Assembly: GCF_900100305.1 (NCBI RefSeq)
Contig: NZ_FNEY01000005.1
Span: forward strand, 124,001-188,000
Length of the DNA: 64,000 nt
Direction of reading: 5' to 3'
From: Paracidovorax citrulli
GTDB lineage: Bacteria; Pseudomonadota; Gammaproteobacteria; Burkholderiales; Burkholderiaceae_C
Shown here: in pieces, positions 19,303-28,737 of the stretch
Position numbering within the stretch: position 1 is the first letter of the stretch
Layout: the number at the start of each line of letters is the position of its first letter
Made by a program: the position numbers and the translations under genes
Notes under the pieces: model-generated
The model's input: only the letters and a program-made list of their open reading frames with translations
Database searches by the model: none
What the model was told of the DNA's origin: nothing

Positions 19303-19932
19303 ATGGAACACAACGCCCAGCTCCCCCTCTCGCGGCGCGATCTGCTGATCGCCAGCGCTTCATCGGCGGCAGTATCCGCCGTGCCGGTTTCCGCGGCGAG
19401 CCCGCCGGATGCGGTTCCGGCCCCGGTCCATGCCACCGTCCGCCTGAACGTCAACGGCACGGCGCACGAACTCGACCTCGATACCCGCACCACCCTGCTG
19501 GACGCGCTGCGCGAGCATCTGCACCTCAACGGCACCAAGAAGGGCTGCGACCACGGCCAGTGCGGCGCCTGCACGGTGCTTGTGGACGGCCGCCGCGTGG
19601 TGTCGTGCCTGAGCCTGGCGGTGATGCACCAGGATGCCGGGGTGACCACGATCGAAGGCCTGGGCACGCCGGCCGCGCCGCACCCGCTGCAGACCGCCTT
19701 AGTGCGGCACGACGGCTACCAGTGCGGTTACTGCACACCAGGGCAGATCTGCTCGGCGGTCGGAGCCCTTGACGAGCTGCGCCGCGGCGCGCCCAGCCAC
19801 GCCACCGCCGACATCGTGGCCCAGCCCCTGCTGTCGGCCGAGGAACTGCGCGAGCGCATGAGCGGCAACCTCTGCCGCTGCGGCGCCTATTCCAACATCG
19901 TGGATGCCATCACCGAAGTCGCGGAGGCTTGA
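19303..19932 (+). CDS. paoA: Aldehyde oxidoreductase, [2Fe-2S] subunit (PaoA/YagT-like)
   Basis: Small subunit of a periplasmic molybdenum enzyme that oxidises aromatic and other aldehydes. The protein has 209 residues and begins with a twin-arginine signal (LSRRDLLIASASSAAVSAVPVSA). It then carries a plant-ferredoxin-type cluster site (GCDHGQCGACTV...C, about 80-105) and a second cluster site (CGYCTPGQIC ... CRCGAY, about 145-195). The two extra cysteine sets are those of xanthine-oxidase-type iron-sulfur subunits. The Tat signal fits export of the folded complex, as in E. coli PaoABC. Only 3 bp separate it from paoB. Confidence 0.92.
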   Translation: MEHNAQLPLSRRDLLIASASSAAVSAVPVSAASPPDAVPAPVHATVRLNVNGTAHELDLDTRTTLLDALREHLHLNGTKKGCDHGQCGACTVLVDGRRVVSCLSLAVMHQDAGVTTIEGLGTPAAPHPLQTALVRHDGYQCGYCTPGQICSAVGALDELRRGAPSHATADIVAQPLLSAEELRERMSGNLCRCGAYSNIVDAITEVAEA

Positions 19933-19935
19933 GCC

Positions 19936-20886
19936 ATGAAGCCCTTCAGCTACGAACGCGCGACCTCGCCCGCGCAGGCCGCCGCCGCCGTCGCCGCCCG
20001 TCCGGGGGCCAGGTTCATCGCCGGCGGCACCAACCTGCTGGACCTGATGAAGCTGCAGATCGAGACGCCGGCCCATCTGGTGGACGTGAACGGCACCGGC
20101 CTGGACACGGTGGAGCCCACGCCGCAGGGCGGGCTGCGCATCGGTGGGCTGGTGCGCAACAGCGACCTGGCGGCCCATCCGCGCGTGCGGCGCGACTACG
20201 GGGTGCTCACGCGCGCCCTGGTGGCGGGCGCGTCGGGCCAGTTGCGCAACATGGCCACCACGGGCGGCAACCTGCTGCAGCGCACGCGCTGCCCCTACTT
20301 CTACGACACCCACATGCCCTGCAACAAGCGCCAGCCGGGCAGCGGCTGCTCCGCCATCGGCGGCTTCAGCCGCCAGCTCGCGGTGATCGGTGGCAGCGAG
20401 GAGTGCATCGCCACCCATCCGAGCGACATGGCCGTGGCGCTGCGGGTGCTCGATGCCACGGTGGAAACCGTGCGCGCCGACGGCGCGACCCGCGTCATTC
20501 CCATCGCCGACTTCCACCGTCTGCCGGGCAACACCCCGCACATCGAGACCGCGCTGCAGCCGGACGAACTCATCACCGCGGTCACGCTGCCCGCGCCGGT
20601 GGGCGGCACCCACGTCTATCGCAAGGTGCGCGACCGGGCCTCCTACGCCTTCGCGCTGGTGTCGGTCGCGACCATCGTGCAGCCCGACGGCAGTGGCCGC
20701 GTGGCGCTGGGCGGCGTGGCCCCCAGGCCCTGGCGGGACGAGGCGGCAGAGGCCGCCATGCCCCGGGGCGCGCAGGCGGTGACGGAACGGCTGCTGGCCG
20801 GTGCCCGCCCCACCCACGAGAACGCCTTCAAGCTGCCCCTGGCCGAACGCACGCTGGCCGCAGCCCTTTCCCAGGCCCGGAGCTGA
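19936..20886 (+). CDS. paoB: Aldehyde oxidoreductase, FAD-binding subunit (PaoB/YagS-like)
   Basis: The middle subunit passes electrons through FAD. The protein has 316 residues. The FAD site motifs are [13 protein letters not shown] (about 32-45) and [27 protein letters not shown] (about 98-125). Next comes [15 protein letters not shown], a cysteine-containing insert: PaoB-type proteins carry an additional [4Fe-4S] cluster here, unlike ordinary xanthine dehydrogenase FAD subunits, and the cysteines in RCPYF, MPCNK, GSGCSA and SEECIA are kept. The C-terminal domain starts near 175. No signal peptide; it would travel to the periplasm with PaoA. Confidence 0.92.
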   Translation: MKPFSYERATSPAQAAAAVAARPGARFIAGGTNLLDLMKLQIETPAHLVDVNGTGLDTVEPTPQGGLRIGGLVRNSDLAAHPRVRRDYGVLTRALVAGASGQLRNMATTGGNLLQRTRCPYFYDTHMPCNKRQPGSGCSAIGGFSRQLAVIGGSEECIATHPSDMAVALRVLDATVETVRADGATRVIPIADFHRLPGNTPHIETALQPDELITAVTLPAPVGGTHVYRKVRDRASYAFALVSVATIVQPDGSGRVALGGVAPRPWRDEAAEAAMPRGAQAVTERLLAGARPTHENAFKLPLAERTLAAALSQARS

Positions 20887-20891
20887 CCGCC

Positions 20892-23141
20892 ATGAAGTTC
20901 GACACCCCCGCCACCGCCAACCCCATCGACCAGCTCAAGGTCGTGGGCCAGCCGGTGAACCGCATCGACGGCCTGCGCAAGACCACCGGCACCGCGCCCT
21001 ACGCCTACGAGAGGCACGACGTCGCGCCCGACGCAGCCTACGGCGTCGTCGTGGGATCGGCGATCGCGCACGGCACCATCCGCCACATCGACCTGGAGCG
21101 CGCCCGCCGTGCGCCCGGCGTGCTGGCCGTCGTCACCGCGCAGTCGGCGGGCAAGCTGGGCCAGGGCAGGATGAACACCGCGCCGCTGCTGGCGGGCCCG
21201 CAGATCGACCACTACCACCAGGCCGTGGCGCTGGTGGTGGCCGAGACCTTCGAACAGGCCCGCGCCGCCGCGCAGCTGGTGCGCGTGGACTACGACCGCC
21301 AGCCCGGCCGCTACGACCTGGCCGCCGCCAAGGACTCGGCCACGAAGCCCGAGGACATCAACGGCGATGCACCCGACACGGCGGTGGGCGACTTCGCGGG
21401 CGCCTTCGCCGCCGCCCCCGTTCAGGTCGATGCCACCTACACCACGCCCGACCAGTCGCACGCCATGATGGAGCCGCACGCCACCATCGCCGCCTGGAAG
21501 GGCGACCAGCTCACCGTCTGGACCTCCAACCAGATGATCGCCTGGGGCCAGGGCGAACTGGCGAAGACGCTGGGCATCCCGAAGGACAAGGTGCGGCTGG
21601 TGTCGCCCTTCATCGGCGGCGGCTTCGGCGGCAAGCTCTTCCTGCGCGCCGACGCCCTGCTGGCCGCCTTGGGCGCGCGTGCGGCGAAGCGCCCGGTCAA
21701 GGTGGCGCTGCAGCGTCCGATGATGATGAACAACACCACGCACCGGCCGGCCACCATCCAGCGCGTGCGCATCGGCGCCGACGCGCAGGGCAAGATCCTC
21801 GCGATCGGCCACGAGTGCTGGTCGGGCGACCTGCCCGGCGGCCAGGCCGACGGCGCCGTGGACCAGACCCGCAGGCTCTATGCGGGCGCGAACCGCATGA
21901 CCGCCACGCGCCTGGCCGAACTGCACCTGCCCGAAGCCAATGCGATGCGCGCGCCCGGAGAAGCCACCGGCCACATGGCGCTGGAAGTCGCCATGGACGA
22001 GCTGGCCGAGAAGCTCGGCATCGACCCCGTGGAACTCCGCATCCGCAACGACACGCAGGTCGTGCCCGACACCACGGGAGAAAAAGGCGGCGACAAAGGC
22101 GACGGCAAGCGCCCCGAAAAGCGCTTCTCGCAGCGCCGGCTGGTGGAGTGCCTGCGCCTGGGCGCCGAACGCTTCGGCTGGAATGCGCGCAACCCGCTGC
22201 CCGCGCAGCGCCGCGAGGGCCGCTGGTGGGTGGGCCTGGGTATGGCGTCGGCCTACCGCGGCGCGCCCGTCATGAAGTCCGCCGCCCGCGTGCGGCTGGA
22301 TGGCGAGGGCCGCATCCTGGTGGAAACCGACATGACGGACATCGGCACCGGCAGCTACACCATCATCGCCCAGACCGCGGCCGAGATGATGGGCGTGCCG
22401 CTCTCGCGCGTCGCGGTGCGGCTGGGCGACTCCGACTTTCCCGTCTCGGCCGGCTCGGGCGGACAGTGGGGCGCGGCCAGCTCCACTTCGGGCGTCTATG
22501 CCGCGTGCGTGAAACTGCGCGAGGCCGTCGCCAAGAAACTGGGCCTGGACCCGGCCACGGCCCAGTTCGCCGACGGGCAGGTGTCAGCGGGAGGGCGCAG
22601 CGTGGCACTCGCCGATGCCGCCCGCGATGGCGAGCCGGAGGCGGAGGACACCATCGAATTCGGCGTGCTGGAGAAGGAAACCCAGCAGTCCACCTTCGGC
22701 GCGCATTTCGTCGAGGTCGCCGTGGACGCGTTCACCGCCGAGGTGCGCATCCGCCGCATGCTGGCCGTGTGCGCGGCGGGCCGCATCCTGAATCCCAAAT
22801 CGGCGCACAGCCAGGTGATCGGCGCCATGACCATGGGCGTGGGCAGCGCGCTGATGGAGGAACTCGCGGTGGACACCCGCCTGGGCTTCTTCGTGAACCA
22901 CGACCTGGCCGGCTACGAGGTGCCGGTGCATGCCGACATCCCGCACCAGGAGGTGGTCTTCCTCGACGAGACCGACCCGCGCGCCTCGCCCATGAAGGCC
23001 AAGGGTGTGGGCGAGCTGGGTATCTGCGGCGTGAGCGCGGCCATCGCCAACGCGATCTACAACGCGACCGGGGTGCGCGTGCGGGACTATCCCATCACGC
23101 TCGACAAACTGATCGCCGGGATGCCGCGCACGGCGGTGTAG
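20892..23141 (+). CDS. paoC: Aldehyde oxidoreductase, molybdenum-binding subunit (PaoC/YagR-like)
   Basis: Catalytic subunit of 749 residues binding the molybdenum cofactor. Landmarks: VVGQPVNRIDGLRKTTGTAPYAYE at the start, the cofactor loops GGGFGGKLFLR (about 240-250) and AMRAPGEATGHMALE (about 350), and the base glutamate in GVGELGICG (Glu708). A Lys/Gly/Asp-rich loop near residue 395-410 (EKGGDKGDGKRPEKR) interrupts the conserved core, as it does in some relatives. The start at 20892 follows the paoB stop by 5 bp and gives the expected N-terminus. Maturation needs a dedicated chaperone (PaoD/XdhC type), which is not in the window. Confidence 0.93.
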   Translation: MKFDTPATANPIDQLKVVGQPVNRIDGLRKTTGTAPYAYERHDVAPDAAYGVVVGSAIAHGTIRHIDLERARRAPGVLAVVTAQSAGKLGQGRMNTAPLLAGPQIDHYHQAVALVVAETFEQARAAAQLVRVDYDRQPGRYDLAAAKDSATKPEDINGDAPDTAVGDFAGAFAAAPVQVDATYTTPDQSHAMMEPHATIAAWKGDQLTVWTSNQMIAWGQGELAKTLGIPKDKVRLVSPFIGGGFGGKLFLRADALLAALGARAAKRPVKVALQRPMMMNNTTHRPATIQRVRIGADAQGKILAIGHECWSGDLPGGQADGAVDQTRRLYAGANRMTATRLAELHLPEANAMRAPGEATGHMALEVAMDELAEKLGIDPVELRIRNDTQVVPDTTGEKGGDKGDGKRPEKRFSQRRLVECLRLGAERFGWNARNPLPAQRREGRWWVGLGMASAYRGAPVMKSAARVRLDGEGRILVETDMTDIGTGSYTIIAQTAAEMMGVPLSRVAVRLGDSDFPVSAGSGGQWGAASSTSGVYAACVKLREAVAKKLGLDPATAQFADGQVSAGGRSVALADAARDGEPEAEDTIEFGVLEKETQQSTFGAHFVEVAVDAFTAEVRIRRMLAVCAAGRILNPKSAHSQVIGAMTMGVGSALMEELAVDTRLGFFVNHDLAGYEVPVHADIPHQEVVFLDETDPRASPMKAKGVGELGICGVSAAIANAIYNATGVRVRDYPITLDKLIAGMPRTAV

Positions 23142-23162
23142 GCACGGTTGCGGCCCCGGCCG

Positions 23163-23699
23163 TCAGTCCTGCCAGAGCGGCTCGCCACCGCGCTCCAGGT
23201 GGGTGAGGTACACGCGCGTGTCGAACTCGTACTGGTGGTAGCGCGACTCCATGGATTCGCAGAGCTGGTAGAACGCCTTGCCGTGGTCCTTCTCGCGCAG
23301 GTGCGCCAGCTCGTGCACGACGATCATGCGCAGGAACTCCTCGGGCACGCGCTTGAACACCGATGCCACGCGGATTTCGTGGCGGGCTGCCAGGCGGCCG
23401 CCCTGCACCCGCGACGAGGCCGTGTGCAGCCCCAGCGCATGCCGCACCACGTGGATCTTGCTGTCGAAGACCACCTTGTTCAAGGGCGCGGCATGGCGCA
23501 GGTGGCGCGCCTTCAGGTCGGCCGCATAGCGGTAGAGGGACTTGTCGTCACGCACCGCATGGGCCTGGGGGTAGCGCCGCAGCAGCAGCCCGCCAAGCCC
23601 GTCGCCGTCCGCGAGGGCTGCGACCTGCGCGCGCAGCGGCTCGGGATAGCCTTGCAGGTAGGGCAGCAACGGATCGGCGCCGGACGGCCGGACGCTCAA
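23163..23699 (-). CDS. YgjP-like zinc metallopeptidase domain protein
   Basis: A protein of 178 residues with the metal-binding motif HELAHLREKDHGKAFY near 129-144 (HExxH, then a third His), the hallmark of the YgjP/DUF45 family related to zincin proteases. VFDSKIHVVRHALGLHT precedes it. In contrast with the typical full-length YgjP (about 230 residues) the N-terminal part differs. The role in the cell is not known for this family. The gene begins within the last codons of the preceding gene on the same strand (ATGA overlap at 23696-23699) and ends 21 bp from the convergent paoC stop. Confidence 0.8.
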   Translation of the reverse strand: MSVRPSGADPLLPYLQGYPEPLRAQVAALADGDGLGGLLLRRYPQAHAVRDDKSLYRYAADLKARHLRHAAPLNKVVFDSKIHVVRHALGLHTASSRVQGGRLAARHEIRVASVFKRVPEEFLRMIVVHELAHLREKDHGKAFYQLCESMESRYHQYEFDTRVYLTHLERGGEPLWQD

Positions 23700-24334
23700 T
23701 GCAGGTGGCGGGGCCTCCGGCCACCGCCGCCGCCGTGGCCGCCGGAACCGGGGCCGCCCCCCGTGCCGCGCGGGGGCTTGCCGATCTCCAGCGAATTCAC
23801 CAGGGCATCGAAGCGCTGCGAGAACAGCTTGTCGATCTCCGATACCACGCCGCCCAGTTCGGCGCCGTCGAAATGGCGCTCCATCAGGTGCACCACGTCC
23901 TGCACCAGCAGATCGCGCTGCACCTGCATGATGGCCGCGGGCGTCGGGCCCACGAAGAGCATGACGAAATCATCGCGCGCCTCGGTGCCGTCGTCTTCCT
24001 CGTCCTCGTCGAACTCCGTGTCGTAGAACGTCACCTCGATGGCCGCGCCCTGCTCCGAAAGTTCGTTCAGGCTCATGCACATCTCGTCCAGCGACTGGCG
24101 GAAATCCTCGTCGCCATGCACCGTCCAGCAGATGTTCAGCACGTGCTCCTTGGCATCGAACTCGATGCCCGGCTCTTCCTCGTACGCGCTCGCCGCACCG
24201 TCGGCCAGCGAACGGGCGCCCGCGTACTTCCAGAGCGGCTTGAGCGCGTCCTGCAGCTGCTCGAACGTGGTGTCGGCACGCATCTGCACCTGGCCGTGGA
24301 CATGGATTTCAAAAGGAGCGTTGTAACTTGACAT
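23696..24334 (-). CDS. Unrecognised acidic cytoplasmic protein, likely Burkholderiales-specific
   Basis: I do not recognise the family with confidence. The protein has 212 residues without signal or membrane helices. The N-terminal part (IHVHGQVQM...FEQLQDALKPLWKYAG) reads like a compact alpha/beta domain. A strongly acidic stretch follows at about 108-122 (DTEFDEDEEDDGTEARDD), then LFVGPTPAAIMQVQRDLLVQDVVHLMERHFD, and a Gly/Arg/Pro/His-rich tail (from about 190) ending in RRPRHLH. The start at 24334 is the first ATG after the tRNA and lacks a clear ribosome site. It is translationally coupled to the YgjP-like gene and lies 13 bp after tRNA-Leu, so it may share the tRNA transcript. Confidence 0.7.
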   Translation of the reverse strand: MSSYNAPFEIHVHGQVQMRADTTFEQLQDALKPLWKYAGARSLADGAASAYEEEPGIEFDAKEHVLNICWTVHGDEDFRQSLDEMCMSLNELSEQGAAIEVTFYDTEFDEDEEDDGTEARDDFVMLFVGPTPAAIMQVQRDLLVQDVVHLMERHFDGAELGGVVSEIDKLFSQRFDALVNSLEIGKPPRGTGGGPGSGGHGGGGGRRPRHLH

Positions 24335-24347
24335 GATCGAATCGTAG

Positions 24348-24439
24348 TGGTGCCCCGAGCCGGGATCGAACCGGCACGCCCCTTCGCAGGAAGCGGCGGA
24401 TTTTAAGTCCGCAGTGTCTACCAATTTCACCATCGGGGC
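24348..24439 (-). tRNA. tRNA-Leu (anticodon UAA)
   Basis: Reading the minus strand, the acceptor GCCCCGA pairs with TCGGGGC, followed by ACCA. A D-arm with TTGGTAGAC, an anticodon stem GCGGA/TCCGC around CTTAAAA with anticodon TAA, a long variable arm typical of leucine tRNAs, and the T-arm GCCGG TTCGATC CCGGC complete the cloverleaf. The CCA end is encoded. It lies between the T6SS locus and the acidic-protein gene; no integrase or duplicated 3' end was seen nearby. Confidence 0.96.
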
Positions 24440-24550
24440 GCCGGCTGCGCCGCCCGGGCTCCGCACTGCAGCGTACCCCCGGAGCGGGGTGAGTGCAATG
24501 TCCGCATGGCCTCCCGGGGGACAGTCAGGCGATGCCTGCCTGCGCGGCAA

Positions 24551-24578
24551 AGTGAAAAGGGAAGCCGCAGCTTCCCTT
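24551..24578 (-). terminator. Second hairpin downstream of clpV, minus-strand terminator
   Basis: AAGGGAAGC (24557-24565) and GCTTCCCTT (24570-24578) form a perfect 9-bp stem with a 4-nt loop. On the minus strand it is followed by TTTTC. It stands between the ClpV terminator and tRNA-Leu and may insulate the tRNA from T6SS transcription. Confidence 0.45.
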
Positions 24579-24678
24579 GTATCGACCGAAATGGGTGCCG
24601 TGCGTTCCGGCAGTTGCGCCGCGGCCGCAGGGCACCTGCCACCGGCCGTGGAAACCATCCATTATGTACCAAGTCGGG

Positions 24679-24698
24679 AAAAGCCCCCTTCCGGGGGC
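24679..24698 (-). terminator. Intrinsic terminator of the T6SS operon after clpV
   Basis: On the minus strand GCCCCC, loop GGAA, GGGGGC (24698 down to 24683) is followed by TTTT (24682-24679). It begins about 22 bp after the clpV stop codon and marks the end of the T6SS transcription unit. Confidence 0.65.
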
Positions 24699-24720
24699 GG
24701 CACCCGTTCCCGGGGACGGC

Positions 24721-27498
24721 TCAGGCCTCTTCGTACTCGATGGCGAAATCGCTGTCCGCCACGCCGAGGCGGATGCGGCGGATCGACTTCGAATCGACAG
24801 AGCTCTGCAGGAAGCGCATCGCCAGCCGCGGCAGCAGGTTCTGGGTGATGATTCCGTCCACCATCCGGGCGCCGGATTCCACCTCGGTGCAGCGCTGGCG
24901 AATGAGCTGCACGGCCGCATCGTCGATGTCCAGCACGGCGCCGTGGCGCTCGGCGATGCGCGTCTGGATGCGCTGCAGCTGCAGGCGGATGATCTGCTCG
25001 AGCATCGCGTCCGAGATCGGGTAGTACGGCACCACCACCAGCCGGCCCAGCAGCGCGGCCGGGAATTTCTCCAGCAGCGGCTTGCGCACCGCCTGGGCCA
25101 GTGCCTCGGGCTGGGGCGCCAGCTCCGGATCCCGGCACATGCCGGCGATCAGCTCCGAGCCCACGTTGGAAGTCAGGATGATGACCGTGTTCTTGAAATC
25201 GATGTAGCGCCCCTCGCCGTCTTCCATCCAGCCCTTGTCGAACACCTGGAAGAACAGCTCGTGCACGTCCGGGTGGGCCTTCTCGATCTCGTCGAGCAGC
25301 ACCACGCTGTAGGGGCGGCGGCGCACGGCCTCGGTCAGCACGCCGCCTTCGCCGTAGCCCACGTAGCCGGGCGGCGCGCCCTTGAGCGTGGAGACCGTGT
25401 GGGCCTCCTGGTATTCGCTCATGTTGATGGTGATGAGGTTCTGCTCGCCACCGTACAGCGCCTCGGCCAGCGACAGCGCGGTCTCCGTCTTGCCGACGCC
25501 CGAGGGCCCGGCCAGCAGGAACACGCCGATGGGCTTGCCGGGGTTGTCCAGCTGGGCACGCGCGGTCTGGATGCGGCGCGTGATCGCCTCCAGGCCGTGG
25601 CGCTGGCCGATCACCCGCTTCTCCAGCGTATCGGCGAGCGTCAGCACGGACTGCACCTCGTCGCGCACCATGCGGCCCACGGGGATGCCCGTCCATTCGG
25701 CCACCACCGCAGCCACCACGCTCGCATCCACGACGGGCTGCAGCAGCGGATCTTCGCCCTGCAGGCGCGCCAGGTCCTGGCGCAGCGCAGCCAGCGCCTC
25801 GGGAGTGGCGACGCCCGGGGACACCGCCGCGCCCTGTGCCGTACCGGCGGCAGCCGCCCCGCCGCTGCCGGCTTCTCCGGAGGCCTCCGATGCATGGGCC
25901 GGCGCGGTTGCCGGGGCAGGCGCCTGCGCCGCCCCGGCTGCCCCGGGCTTGCCGGCCGGCTTCAGCAACGCCGCCTCCGCGTCCACGATCTGCTGCACCA
26001 GCACCTTCTCGCGTTCGAACCGCTCCTGCAATTCGGCCTTTTCGGCCAGCAGGCGCTCGATCGCGGTGCCGATGTCGGCGAAGCGGCCGGCGTCGCCCAC
26101 GCCCAGGCCCAGCTCGCGCTGCACGATGTCCTTCTCGACCTCGAGCGCCTCCAGCTGACGCACCACCGACTCCAGCCGCGCCGGCGTCGCGTGCAGGCCC
26201 AGCGCCACGCGCGAGCACGCGGTGTCCAGCAGGCTCACGGCCTTGTCGGGCAGCTGGCGCGACGGGATGTAGCGGTGCGACAGCGTCACCGCCGCAGCCA
26301 CGGCGTCCTCGCCGATACGCACCTTGTGATGGCCTTCCAGCTTCGCGGCCACGCCGCGCAGCATGTGCACCGCCTTGGCCTCGTCCGGCTCGTGGATCTG
26401 CACGAGCTGGAAGCGCCGGGTGAGCGCCGGGTCCTTCTCGATGTATTTCTTGTACTCGGCCCAGGTGGTGGCGCCGATGGTGCGCAGCACGCCGCGCGCC
26501 AGCGCCGGCTTGAGCAGGTTGGCGGCATCGCCCGTGCCTGCCTGCCCGCCCGCGCCGACGAGCGTGTGCACCTCGTCGATGAACAGCACGATCGGCACCG
26601 TGCTGGCCTGCACCTCGTCGAGCAGCGAGCGCAGGCGGTTCTCGAACTCGCCCTTCATGCTCGCGCCGGCCTGCAGCAGGCCGATGTCCACCACGCGCAG
26701 TTGCACGTCCTTGAGCGGTGGCGGCACGTCGCCCGCCGCGATGCGCAGCGCGAGGCCTTCCACCACCGCCGTCTTGCCCACGCCGGCCTCGCCGACCAGG
26801 ATGGGGTTGTTCTGACGCCGGCGCATGAGGATGTCCACCATCTGGCGCACTTCCTCGTCGCGGCCGGTGACCGGGTCGAGTTCCTGCAGGCGCGCGCGCT
26901 CCGTCAGGTCCACCGTGTAACGCTTCAGGGCCTCGCCGGGCCCGGCCGCCTCGGCAGTGGCGCCGCTCGCCTCGCCGGGCACGCCGCCCAGGCCGCTGCC
27001 GTCCGCGGCCTTCAGGCGCGATTCCGGCGAATCCGGCAGCACGCGGCCGAACACCTCGCTCAGGGCAGGCTCGCCCAGCTTGTTGAATTCCCCCGAAATC
27101 GCGCGCAGCTCGTTGGCCAGCACGCGCGTGCGCAGCATGCCCGAGAGCCAGTAGGCGCTGCGGATCTGCGATTCGCCGTACATCAGCGTGGCGTACACCC
27201 AGCCGCGTTCGATCGAGGATTCGATCTGCGCCGAGAAATCGCTGATCGACGTGGCGCCGCGCGGCAGCCGGTCCAGGCTCTGCAGCACGTCGGTGGCGAG
27301 CCGGTCGGAATCCACCGCGAAGTGGCGCAGCAGCCGGATCAGGTCGGAATCCGTCTCCTGCAGCAGCTGGTGCAGCCAGTGCACCAGCTCCACGTAGGGA
27401 TTGCCGCGCAGCTTGCAGAACACGGTCGCGCTTTCCAGCGACTTGAAGAGCAGGGGATTGAGCTTGCCGAAAAGGGCTTGCCGGCTGATTTCAGACAT
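24721..27498 (-). CDS. tssH: T6SS ATPase ClpV (TssH)
   Basis: Hexameric AAA+ unfoldase that disassembles the contracted TssB-TssC sheath so that its parts are reused. The protein has 925 residues. The N-domain (about 1-150) binds the TssC helix in other systems. The first AAA domain has Walker A GEAGVGKT near 235 and Walker B VLFIDEVH near 302; the second has GPSGVGKT near 660 and VLLDEIEKAHPDV near 735. The middle region carries an Ala/Gly/Pro-rich insert (about 515-560, AGKPGAAGAAQAPAPA) that is longer than in most homologues. It is the last gene of the operon, followed by a terminator. Confidence 0.95.
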   Translation of the reverse strand: MSEISRQALFGKLNPLLFKSLESATVFCKLRGNPYVELVHWLHQLLQETDSDLIRLLRHFAVDSDRLATDVLQSLDRLPRGATSISDFSAQIESSIERGWVYATLMYGESQIRSAYWLSGMLRTRVLANELRAISGEFNKLGEPALSEVFGRVLPDSPESRLKAADGSGLGGVPGEASGATAEAAGPGEALKRYTVDLTERARLQELDPVTGRDEEVRQMVDILMRRRQNNPILVGEAGVGKTAVVEGLALRIAAGDVPPPLKDVQLRVVDIGLLQAGASMKGEFENRLRSLLDEVQASTVPIVLFIDEVHTLVGAGGQAGTGDAANLLKPALARGVLRTIGATTWAEYKKYIEKDPALTRRFQLVQIHEPDEAKAVHMLRGVAAKLEGHHKVRIGEDAVAAAVTLSHRYIPSRQLPDKAVSLLDTACSRVALGLHATPARLESVVRQLEALEVEKDIVQRELGLGVGDAGRFADIGTAIERLLAEKAELQERFEREKVLVQQIVDAEAALLKPAGKPGAAGAAQAPAPATAPAHASEASGEAGSGGAAAAGTAQGAAVSPGVATPEALAALRQDLARLQGEDPLLQPVVDASVVAAVVAEWTGIPVGRMVRDEVQSVLTLADTLEKRVIGQRHGLEAITRRIQTARAQLDNPGKPIGVFLLAGPSGVGKTETALSLAEALYGGEQNLITINMSEYQEAHTVSTLKGAPPGYVGYGEGGVLTEAVRRRPYSVVLLDEIEKAHPDVHELFFQVFDKGWMEDGEGRYIDFKNTVIILTSNVGSELIAGMCRDPELAPQPEALAQAVRKPLLEKFPAALLGRLVVVPYYPISDAMLEQIIRLQLQRIQTRIAERHGAVLDIDDAAVQLIRQRCTEVESGARMVDGIITQNLLPRLAMRFLQSSVDSKSIRRIRLGVADSDFAIEYEEA

Positions 27499-27570
27499 GG
27501 GACCTCGCGGATGGAAATGGAAATCGGTGAAGGAATGAACAAAGAAGGAAACACGCCACGGTGCCGCACG

Positions 27571-28737
27571 CTAGGACGCTTCGGCCGCCGGGACGGGCCC
27601 GGCCCGCGATCCCGCACCGGCATCCGCGCGGGCCCGCCTGCGCGATGCCAGCCACAGTTCGGGGTCCAGCCGGAAATCGTCCGGATCGCGCTGCGCGGGA
27701 CCGGAGAAGGACCACGTCGTCCATCCCAGCCGGACGCTGCCGCCGAGCTGGCAGGGCGGGACATCCTCGCGGCGCAGGATCAGCTCGTAATCCCATGCGA
27801 ACTCGATGCCGACGTAGTTGCGCACCCAGTCCACCAGCGCCCGGAAGTCTTCGCCGCCCGGCAGGAAGCGTTCGTACTGCGCGAGCGGCAGCGGGCCGAT
27901 GCGCAGCCGGAACTTGCCCTGCGCGTCGGGCACCCGGCTGCCCACCACCGTGTCCACGCCCAGGCGCGCGTTGCGCGGCACGCGCGACAGCGTGGTCTGC
28001 TGCTCCGGATCCAGCTCCAGGTAATGCAGCGTGAACTCGACCAGTTCCACGGGCACTTCGAAGAAGATCCGCAGGGCCGACACCAGGCCTTCGGGATTGC
28101 GGGTCCAGCGCGTCCAGTGGCCCGCCAGGTACTGCTTGGCATGGTCCGGTACGGTGTCGCGGTCGCGCTGGGACGCCTCGCCATAGCCGATCAGGCTGCG
28201 CAGGTGGCGCCCGAACAGGTCGCTGTCCGGACGGTCGAGCGAGGTCACTGGCTGCGTGTCGGACCACGCCCGGAAGAACAGCAGCAGCAGCCGGTGGTGG
28301 AAGATGTCGGAGAAGCGCGCGATCGTCGGGTCGTCGTGCTGCCGCAGCCGCTCGCGCACGTACTCGGTCAAGTGCGTGGGCAGCGGCCCGTTGGGGCCAT
28401 AGAGGCCGAAGTTCCAGACCGTGAGGCGCTCGGGCTGGCCGGCCGTGGCCGGCAGCACCTCGGCGAGGGTCGCGGGCGCGAAGGCCAGCGACGGGTCCTG
28501 GCCCAGGCGCAGCGGCTCGTCCCGCGGGCGCAGGGCCTTGCCGAAGCGCGGATGGCCGCGGCTGCGCGCCTGCAGCACGCGCAGCGCGAAGAACAGGTCG
28601 AACGGATGCGGATCGCGCCGCAGGCGCTGCCAGAACCCCGACGCATCCAGGCCGGCATCCGGCGCCGGCCCCTGCCCCGGTCGCGGTCCCGCCTCCGGCA
28701 TTGCGGAGTCCTCCTGCGCGGGCACACGGTCGCTCAT
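27571..28737 (-). CDS. tssG: T6SS baseplate protein TssG
   Basis: Baseplate wedge component acting with TssF. The protein has 388 residues. The recognisable run is FFALRVLQARSRGHPRFGKALRP near 50-72, then VWNFGLYGPNGPLPTHLTEYVRER near 108-130 and FSDIFHHRLLLLFFRAWSDTQP. These are the conserved TssG/ImpH blocks. The first 35 residues are Pro/Ala/Asp-rich and probably disordered. The start at 28737 overlaps the tssF stop by 4 bp (ATGA). The frame is open much further upstream through tssF, but only as a consequence of codon bias. Confidence 0.92.
   Translation of the reverse strand: MSDRVPAQEDSAMPEAGPRPGQGPAPDAGLDASGFWQRLRRDPHPFDLFFALRVLQARSRGHPRFGKALRPRDEPLRLGQDPSLAFAPATLAEVLPATAGQPERLTVWNFGLYGPNGPLPTHLTEYVRERLRQHDDPTIARFSDIFHHRLLLLFFRAWSDTQPVTSLDRPDSDLFGRHLRSLIGYGEASQRDRDTVPDHAKQYLAGHWTRWTRNPEGLVSALRIFFEVPVELVEFTLHYLELDPEQQTTLSRVPRNARLGVDTVVGSRVPDAQGKFRLRIGPLPLAQYERFLPGGEDFRALVDWVRNYVGIEFAWDYELILRREDVPPCQLGGSVRLGWTTWSFSGPAQRDPDDFRLDPELWLASRRRARADAGAGSRAGPVPAAEAS

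Noticed and set aside
24340-24720. tRNA-Leu(UAA) as attachment site of a T6SS genomic island
   Set aside because: No integrase, no repeat of the tRNA 3' end was found at the other side near 51 kb, and base composition matches the rest of the genome.
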